Positions 22,974-27,956 of a DNA stretch of 27,956 nucleotides are shown piece after piece. The stretch covers positions 1 to 27,956 of the forward strand of contig NZ_CAKUBT010000022.1 of NCBI RefSeq assembly GCF_934643285.1, written 5' to 3'. The translations under genes and the position numbers were made by a program. The DNA is from an uncultured Ellagibacter sp. GTDB lineage: Bacteria > Actinomycetota > Coriobacteriia > Coriobacteriales > Eggerthellaceae. Below the pieces are notes generated by a model, which saw nothing but the letters and a program-made list of their open reading frames with translations, did not search any database and had not been told where the DNA came from. Each line of letters opens with the position of its first letter. Position 1 is the stretch's first letter.

Positions 22974-23681
22974 AGCCTGATTGATAAGTGCCTGAGGATC
23001 ATCAACAACCAGCTCAACGCCATCTTCAACCACGCCGAGCGCTACTACAACCTTGAGAAGAACCCCGTTCACAAAGTGGACAAGATGGGCAGCAAGGAGG
23101 CCGGCGAGATGCAGTTCTGAACCAAGGACGAGTACCTCCGCTTCTCAGACGCGATCTCCGACAAGCCGCACGCCTTCTACGCGTTCGAGGTCCTCTACTG
23201 GATGGGCATACGCTGCGGCGAGCTCATGGCGCTCACGCCCTCGGACTTCCTGTTGGAGACGTCCGAGCTGCGCATAGACAAGTCCTACCAGCGCCTGCGC
23301 GGCGAGGACGTGATCACGAAGCCGAAGACGCGCAAGTCTGTGCGCACGATCAAGATGCCCGCGTTCCTCCGCGACGAGATGGCGGAGTTCATCGAGATGC
23401 GCGACGACGTCGCGCCCGACGAGCGGCTCTTCGGCTTCACGAAGCACTTCCTCGTGCACGAGATGGACCGCGGCTGCAAGGCGTCGGGCGTCAAGCGGAT
23501 ACGCATCCACGACCTTCGCCACAGCCACGTGAGCCTGCTCATCAACATGGGCTTCTCCGCCCTCGACATCGCCGAGCGCGTGGGCCACGAGGCCATCGAC
23601 ATCACATACCGTTATGCGCACCTTTTCCCCGCCAAGCGCGCGCAGATCGCCGACGCGCTCTCCGAGCTGAGGGGCGAATAG
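22974..23681 (+). pseudogene. int: Tyrosine recombinase/integrase relic with TGA in place of a conserved Trp codon
   Basis: In one frame the region reads CLRIINNQLNAIFNHAERYY, then NPVHKVDKMGSKEAGEMQF, a TGA at 23118-23120, then TKDEYLRFSDAI and a full catalytic domain to 23681. Integrases of this family normally read FWTKEEY here, so the TGA most simply comes from TGG. The catalytic residues are all present downstream: Arg in WMGIRCGEL, HDLRH with His and Arg, HEAIDITYRYAHL with His and the nucleophile Tyr. The N-terminal arm-binding domain is missing, and a TAA stands in frame at 22971. A restart at ATG 23202 would lose the first catalytic Arg region's fold. Likely non-functional. Confidence 0.85.
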
Positions 23682-23682
23682 G

Positions 23683-24063
23683 ATGCCGTGCGAGAACAGC
23701 GCCCGCAAGCGCAGCAAGACGATGGCGTTCCGCTGCACCCCGGAGGAGTACGAGCTGGTCGCCAACATGGCCGCCTGGAGCGGCATGAGCAGGCAGGACT
23801 ACATCATGGCGAGGCTGACCGGGACCGAGATAACGGTGAGGCCGTCGTCGCGGACGCAGCGGGCGCTGCGCGATTCCATGAAAGGGCTTGCGGAGCGGCT
23901 CCTCGCCGTATGCGACGCCGACGAGCTCGACGCGGACCTCCAAAAGCAGCTCGCCTTGGTCATGGAGATCTTCAACGGGCTCGGCGAGGCGCCGCCGACT
24001 GGAAGGCGCGCGGCGCGCGAGAAAAGCTCCGGCGACGACCTCTTCGGGATGTCTCGGCGCTGA
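23683..24063 (+). CDS. MobC-like mobilisation/relaxosome protein
   Basis: A 126-residue protein. Its start RSKTMAFRCTPEEYELVANMAAWSG followed by MSRQDYIMARLTG is the ribbon-helix-helix-type segment found at the start of MobC and related relaxosome accessory proteins. The rest is helical and ends in a Gly/Arg-rich tail (SSGDDLFGMSRR). It begins one base after the integrase stop, with GAGGGG ahead. MobC helps a relaxase open the transfer origin, but no relaxase is in this window. It could instead be a regulator of the element. Identification is from the N-terminal pattern only. Confidence 0.65.
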   Translation: MPCENSARKRSKTMAFRCTPEEYELVANMAAWSGMSRQDYIMARLTGTEITVRPSSRTQRALRDSMKGLAERLLAVCDADELDADLQKQLALVMEIFNGLGEAPPTGRRAAREKSSGDDLFGMSRR

Positions 24064-24172
24064 TCCCAGGCTGCGATCGGGAGGCGCAACCGCTTCCGGG
24101 CGCAAGCGCGCGTGCCGGCGCGGCGAGGCACCGCAGGCGCGATGCGTGGGTGATCAAGGCGATCAGAGGCAA

Positions 24173-24206
24173 TTTGATGAAAAAGGTATATACTATTTTC
24201 ATCAAA
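24173..24206. promoter_or_regulatory. Inverted repeat at the abiE promoter, probable AbiEi operator
   Basis: Perfect 11-bp arms TTTGATGAAAA (24173-24183) and TTTTCATCAAA (24196-24206) with a 12-base spacer that contains TATACT (24189-24194), a good -10 box. Known AbiEi antitoxins repress their own promoter by binding inverted repeats. The site is markedly AT-rich within a GC-rich stretch, and AAAGGAGG follows it directly. Confidence 0.75.
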
Positions 24207-24219
24207 AAGGAGGAATGCC

Positions 24220-24837
24220 ATGACAGAGGCAGAGGCCATCGCCAAGCGCATAGAGAGCTTCGGCGCCGGCAGGGCCTTCACGGCCGCCGACTTCTCCGAC
24301 GTCGCGGGCCGACGCAACGCCGCGAACGCGCTCGGGCGCTTGCATGCAAAGGGAGGGATCGCCCGCGCCATCCGCGGCGTCTACTACGCGCCGGAGCGCA
24401 GCGCGCTCATGGGCACCGAGGTGCCGGCCAGCGCCGACGAGGTCGTGCGCGCCGTCGCCCGTGCCAACAAGTGGATCGTCGCACCGTCCGGCGACGCGGC
24501 GCTCAACGCGCTGGGCCTCGACACGCAGGTGCCCGCAAAGCTCGTCTACGTCAGCAGCGGTCCGTACAAGCGCTACGAGTACGGGCCGTACGATATCGAG
24601 CTCCGGCACCGCGCCAACCGCGACCTGCTCGACTGCTCGCAGATCACCTGCACCATCGTGCAGGCCCTCAAGGCGCTCGGACGCGAGAACGTGGGCGACG
24701 AGGAGATCGGAACGCTCGCGCGCAACCTCACGGAAGAGCAGGCCGGCGCGTTCCTGGAAGAGTCGGCGGGGCTCACCTCCTGGGTTGCCGACGCCGCGAA
24801 GAAGATATGGGAGGCGAAGCATGGACAGGATCGCTAG
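24220..24837 (+). CDS. abiEi: AbiEi-type antitoxin (DUF6088 family)
   Basis: A 205-residue protein with an N-terminal winged helix-turn-helix at about 3-57, ending IARAIRGVYYAP, followed by the alpha-beta C-terminal domain (VVRAVARANKWIVAPSGDAALNALGL and onward). This is the DUF6088/AbiEi layout. In studied type IV AbiE systems it represses the operon and counters the AbiEii nucleotidyltransferase. A strong AAAGGAGG precedes the ATG, and an inverted repeat covers the promoter. It overlaps the toxin gene by 17 bases, the usual translational coupling. The frame is intact although the toxin is frameshifted. Confidence 0.86.
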   Translation: MTEAEAIAKRIESFGAGRAFTAADFSDVAGRRNAANALGRLHAKGGIARAIRGVYYAPERSALMGTEVPASADEVVRAVARANKWIVAPSGDAALNALGLDTQVPAKLVYVSSGPYKRYEYGPYDIELRHRANRDLLDCSQITCTIVQALKALGRENVGDEEIGTLARNLTEEQAGAFLEESAGLTSWVADAAKKIWEAKHGQDR

Positions 24838-25818
24838 GGCCTCGACCGACGAGCGCAGGCTGGTCTTCGAGGCCGCCGCGCGGAGGATGGCGCTTGCGCC
24901 GGCCGTCGTCGAGAAGGACTTCTGGGTGTGCTACACCTTGGACCACCTTTTCCACAGAAGCGGCTTCGCCGAGTCCATGGTGTTCAAGGGCGGCACGAGC
25001 CTGTCGAAGGCTTTCGGGCTCATCGAGCGCTTCTCGGAGGACATCGACCTTATACTCGATTGGCGGCTCCTGGGCTACGGCGAGAACGAACCGTGGGAGC
25101 CGCGCAGCAACTCGGCGCAGGAGCGGTTCAAGACCGACAGCATCGAGCGCACGAACGCCTTCCTGGCCGACGCCTTCGTCCCGAAGCTCAGGGCCACGCT
25201 CTCCGAGTCCCTCGACACCGAAGCGTCCGTCAGGTGCGGGGCCGAGGAGGAGACCGTGTACTTCGACCACCCGCGCTCCTACGAGTCAGCGGGCACGCTC
25301 GACACCATCAAGCTGGAGATAGGGCCCATGGCGGCATGGTCGCCCTCCGAGGAGGCGGCGATAACCCCGTACGCGGCGGACGTGGTTCCGTTCGGGCCCG
25401 AGCTGTCGACCACGGTGCGCACCGCGAGTCCCGAGCGCACGTTCTGGGAGAAGGCCACCATCCTGCACCAGGAGGCCAACAGGCCCGAGGGCAAGGCTAT
25501 ATGCCCAGGCGCTACTCCCGCCATTACTACGACATGTACCGCCTTGGCCACTCGTTCGTGCTCGGCCGCGCCGTGGCGCAGCCCGGCCTCCTCGAACAGG
25601 TCGTCAGGTTCAAAGAGAAGTTCTACCGCACGCCGTGGGCCAAGCTGGCCGACGCGAGGCCCGGCACGCTCAGGCTCGCCCCTCCAAAGGGCAGGCTCGA
25701 CGAGCTGGCGGCCGATTACGCCTCGATGAGGCCGATGCTGTTCGGCAGCTACCCGAGCATCGATGAGATAGTCGCCTACATGGTTGAGCTCGAGGAAACC
25801 ATCAACGGGCTAAGCTGA
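24821..25818 (+). pseudogene. abiEii: AbiEii-type nucleotidyltransferase toxin, frameshifted
   Basis: The first ~225 residues hold the nucleotidyltransferase core: KDFWVCYTLDHLF, then FKGGTSLSKAF at about 55-65 and the acidic motif SEDIDLIL at 72-79. GGGAGG precedes the ATG. At 25497-25502 the reading switches: GCTATATGCCC appears where GCTATGCCC would keep the frame, consistent with duplication of one AT. The true C-terminal part (PRRYSRHYYDMYRLGHSF onward, to ELEETINGLS) continues in another phase to 25818. The mutated frame would end at 25729 with an unrelated tail. The catalytic core may still be made, but the C-terminal helical domain is lost. A sequencing error is the other explanation. 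Confidence 0.85.
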
Positions 25819-25822
25819 TCAA

Positions 25823-25845
25823 GGGCGCCCCAATTCCGGGCGCCT
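25823..25845 (+). terminator. Hairpin after abiEii
   Basis: GGCGCCC / GGGCGCC with a 7-base loop, just after the toxin stop. No U-track follows, so it is only terminator-like. It resembles the hairpin at 22576-22595, both continuing GGGCGCCTGCC. Confidence 0.5.
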
Positions 25846-25905
25846 GCCGGAATCGAAGAGGCGGAGCGGGCAACGCGACGGCTTTTCTGCCTCGGTATGG
25901 CCCTT

Positions 25906-26502
25906 CTATATCCTCATACACCATGCGTTCAGCCACTTCTCGTCTGCGCGGCCGGGACGTACGTCGGACGTGATGCCGATGCGGTCGACGGTCAGGTCCT
26001 CGACATCGTCGATGAGGCGGCGGAAGGACTGCTCGGTCATGTCGGTGAACCAGCGGCCGTTGCGCATGCCGTCGTGAGTGCCCAGCTTGAAGCTGAGGTA
26101 GAAACGACCGCCCGGCTTGAGCGCAGCAGCATATTTGGCGACGATTGCGGGCAGCTCCGCGGCCGGCACGTGAAGCAGGCTGCTGCAGGCCCAGATTCCG
26201 TCGTATACGCGCTCGGGCTCGAAATCGGCGAACGTCGCATGCTCCACCTTCAGACCGGTAAGCTCGCTTGCGGCCTTGGCCATCTCTGCGCTGCCGTCGA
26301 CCGCGTCGACCGCGAAGCCCGCCTTGAGAAACGCCAAAGAGTCGCGCCCGCTGCCGCAGCCCAGGTCCAGGATGCGGCCGCCCTCGGGCAGCATGTCCGC
26401 AAACGCCTTCTGCAGCGCGCCGAACTCGATGTTCGCCGTGTCCGCTATGAACTTCTTCGCGTTGCCATCGTAGTAGCCGATGGTCTCTTCCGTGGCGGTC
26501 AT
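25906..26502 (-). CDS. Class I SAM-dependent methyltransferase
   Basis: A 198-residue methyltransferase with motif I ILDLGCGSGRDSLAFL at about 44-59, the acidic SAM-binding residue in VDAVDGSAEMA, and the later motif DGIWACSSLLHVP. It starts with a YYDGNAKKFIADT-type N-terminus common among small-molecule methyltransferases (UbiE/tehB-like). The ATG at 26502 has AGGAAGGA upstream; the frame extends to 26550. A minus-strand TATAAT at 26605-26600 may be the -10 box. It lies just outside the mobile-element relic. Substrate is unknown. Confidence 0.88.
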   Translation of the reverse strand: MTATEETIGYYDGNAKKFIADTANIEFGALQKAFADMLPEGGRILDLGCGSGRDSLAFLKAGFAVDAVDGSAEMAKAASELTGLKVEHATFADFEPERVYDGIWACSSLLHVPAAELPAIVAKYAAALKPGGRFYLSFKLGTHDGMRNGRWFTDMTEQSFRRLIDDVEDLTVDRIGITSDVRPGRADEKWLNAWCMRI

Positions 26503-26656
26503 GCTCTTCCTTCCTAGAACGCGGGCGCTTCGCGCTCCTCCGTCTTCCAACGTTCCCCTGGCAAAAGGTCCGTTGCGATTCTATCAACCTTCTTCAGGTA
26601 TTATATGCGGGAGGTCATCTGGTTTGGCCGCAATGTGACAGAAAATTGCCTGTGCG

Positions 26657-27316
26657 CTACAGCAGCCGGTATGTGCGGCCTTCGTAGTCAATGACGCCTT
26701 CCTTGCGCAGCTTCGAGAGTTCGTTCGACAGCGCGCTGCGGTCGACGCTGAGGTAGCTTGCCAGCTTGGTCTGGCTGTAGGGGATGGCGAAGGCGCGGGT
26801 GCCGGCTTTCTTCTGCTGCTGCGATAGGAAGGCGAGGATCTTGCCCCGTATGGTCTTGGGGGTCATGGCTATGGCGCGGTGGTTCATGTCCAGGTTGCTT
26901 AGCGCCAAGGCGCGCATGAGGTTCGAGGATATGTGCGCGTGGCAGCCGCACTGCTTGGGGCAGGAATGGATGATGCGCTCGGCCTTGAGCAGCACCACCT
27001 CGCATGCCGTATCCGCCAGCACGTCGATGTCGAGGGGTTCCATGCTGCAGGCGTAGCCGTGCGCGAAAAGCGAGCCGGCTCCCAGCATCTCCAAGATCGT
27101 CGTCTCGCCCCAGGCATCCGAGACCTCGATTCGTACGCGCCCGGACAGGACGACGCCGAGGTATTCGGTGGGCTGGCCGGCGCGCATGATCCGCTCCTCC
27201 CGGCTGAAAACCCTTCTTGTCGCCCCAAGGCAAGGCAGCATCAGCTTCGCTTCGTCTTGGGTTATGCCGGCGAATAGCATCGAAGAAGAAGTAGGGATAT
27301 CAAGCATTGGTTTCAT
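26657..27316 (-). CDS. Crp/Fnr-family transcriptional regulator, probably controlling hcp
   Basis: A 219-residue regulator. The effector-binding beta-barrel spans about 15-115 (RAGQPTEYLGVVLSGRVRIE, then LGAGSLFAHGYACS), and the HTH lies at 178-206 (PYSQTKLASYLSVDRSALSNELSKLRKEG). A cysteine cluster CPKQCGC at 119-125, with further Cys at 29, 90 and 105, could bind heme, a cluster or NO. It is transcribed divergently from hcp over 86 bp. Divergent Crp/Fnr genes next to hcp are well known (HcpR-like nitrosative-stress regulators). The gene pair and the cysteines are seen; the signal it senses is inferred. Confidence 0.9.
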   Translation of the reverse strand: MKPMLDIPTSSSMLFAGITQDEAKLMLPCLGATRRVFSREERIMRAGQPTEYLGVVLSGRVRIEVSDAWGETTILEMLGAGSLFAHGYACSMEPLDIDVLADTACEVVLLKAERIIHSCPKQCGCHAHISSNLMRALALSNLDMNHRAIAMTPKTIRGKILAFLSQQQKKAGTRAFAIPYSQTKLASYLSVDRSALSNELSKLRKEGVIDYEGRTYRLL

Positions 27317-27402
27317 CTGTAGGTTCTACAACAGAAATGTATTTGATACCACAGTATAGCGTAGTTGCTTCGAAAACACACCCCCGAGTAGAGGAGCGCG
27401 AA
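27317..27402. promoter_or_regulatory. Divergent control region between the regulator and hcp
   Basis: This 86-bp AT-rich spacer holds GTATTTGATAC (27339-27349), a short inverted repeat GTAT/ATAC with a 3-base centre, and a further GTAT ten bases on. It does not match the FNR consensus well. It is the only place where a shared operator can lie. Confidence 0.4.
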
Positions 27403-27956
27403 ATGACTGACGAGAACATGTTTTGCTTCCAGTGTGAGCAGACGGCGGGATGCACCGCCTGCACCGGAGCTGCCGGCGTGTGCGGCAAGACCGCCGATGT
27501 GGCTCGGCTGCAAGATGATTTGACCGGGACATTGGTCGCCTTGGCCCGAGCCGAGAGCGGCGGAAAGGGGGATACCGAATCCGACGGGCTTATGCTGGAG
27601 GGCATGTTCGCCTGCGTGAGCAACGTCAGCTTCGACTCTAAGGCCATTGCCGCTCTTGAGCGTCGCGTTCGCGCGAAGGCTATTTCCCTGGGCGAATTTA
27701 GCTCGTACGACATGGGCTTGCTGTGGGACGCGCAGGAGGATATCCGCTGCCTGAAGAGCCTGCTGCTCTTCGGCATGCGCGGCGTGGCGGCGTACGCCTA
27801 TCATGCGCAGGCGCTGGGGAAGTCGGACCCTGTTGTGACGGCGTTTCTCTACGAGGGCATGAGGGCCGTCGGCTCCGAACTGGGCATGGACGAGCTGCTG
27901 CCTTTGGTTCTCAAGTGCGGCGAGGTCAACTTGGCCGCCATGGCCGCTTTGGAGGA
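27403..27956 (+). CDS. hcp: Hydroxylamine reductase / hybrid cluster protein (3' partial)
   Basis: The first 184 codons of Hcp are present; the gene runs off the window. The N-terminal cluster motif is MFCFQCEQTAGCTACT, followed by AAGVCGK, with CxxC and two further cysteines as in class I/II Hcp. The following helical part (VARLQDDLTGTLVALARAE and later YDMGLLWDAQEDIRCLKSLLLFGMRGVAAYAYHA) is typical of the family. Hcp reduces NO to N2O, with hydroxylamine reductase activity in vitro, and protects anaerobes from nitrosative stress. GAGGAG precedes the ATG. Expression is probably controlled by the divergent Crp/Fnr gene. Confidence 0.95.
   Translation, partial: MTDENMFCFQCEQTAGCTACTGAAGVCGKTADVARLQDDLTGTLVALARAESGGKGDTESDGLMLEGMFACVSNVSFDSKAIAALERRVRAKAISLGEFSSYDMGLLWDAQEDIRCLKSLLLFGMRGVAAYAYHAQALGKSDPVVTAFLYEGMRAVGSELGMDELLPLVLKCGEVNLAAMAALE

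Noticed and set aside
27339..27349. FNR box in the hcp promoter
   Set aside because: GTATTTGATAC lacks the TTGAT-N4-ATCAA arrangement; it is kept only as a possible weak operator.
1..27956. tRNA or rRNA genes and tRNA-borne attachment sites
   Set aside because: No T-loop-like GTTCRANNC with a matching acceptor stem was found by eye on either strand; a tRNA search program would settle this.

Overview
The window reads as a chromosome segment of a high-GC, anaerobic actinobacterium. The gene set (C1B aminopeptidase, anaerobic RNR activase, hybrid cluster protein, Elp3-type radical SAM enzyme) and the codon use suggest Coriobacteriia, probably Eggerthellaceae. That placement is inference from style and content; no rRNA or tRNA gene is present to confirm it.

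Layout. 1-7.7 kb holds housekeeping and stress genes: the 3' part of elp3, a TrmH/SpoU RNA methyltransferase and a patatin-like lipase (a minus-strand pair), a membrane protein with a serine-rich tail, a glutaredoxin-like protein, a PepC-type aminopeptidase, and a cation diffusion facilitator whose leader carries a recognisable NiCo riboswitch overlapping an intrinsic terminator. 7.8-13.1 kb is visibly AT-richer and looks like an integrated plasmid replicon. It has an orphan nrdG, four perfect inverted repeats with core TGTGCAGNNNCTGCACA, a ParA with an N-terminal ribbon-helix-helix domain, a ParB, and a convergent RepB/primase-like initiator. Opposite the initiator's leader lies a predicted small RNA with its own promoter and terminator, the layout of plasmid copy-control antisense RNAs.

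13.2-21.7 kb returns to core genes: apt, proC, a small acidic protein, a pit phosphate transporter with a two-helix small membrane protein and a tandem UspA protein, a YbhJ-like aconitase-family hydratase, and an NSS sodium symporter. 21.9-25.8 kb is a decayed mobile element: the N-terminal stub of a DUF4143-type AAA ATPase, an excisionase-like helix-turn-helix protein, a tyrosine integrase whose conserved Trp codon has become TGA, a MobC-like protein, and an AbiE toxin-antitoxin pair in which the antitoxin is intact but the toxin is frameshifted by an apparent AT duplication. 25.9-27.96 kb holds a SAM methyltransferase and a divergent Crp/Fnr regulator-hcp pair (hcp runs off the end), a likely nitrosative-stress module.

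The strongest candidates for something undescribed are the replicon island (RHH-ParA fusion, palindrome array and candidate countertranscript RNA). The NiCo riboswitch is a confident functional call that assigns the substrate of its transporter.
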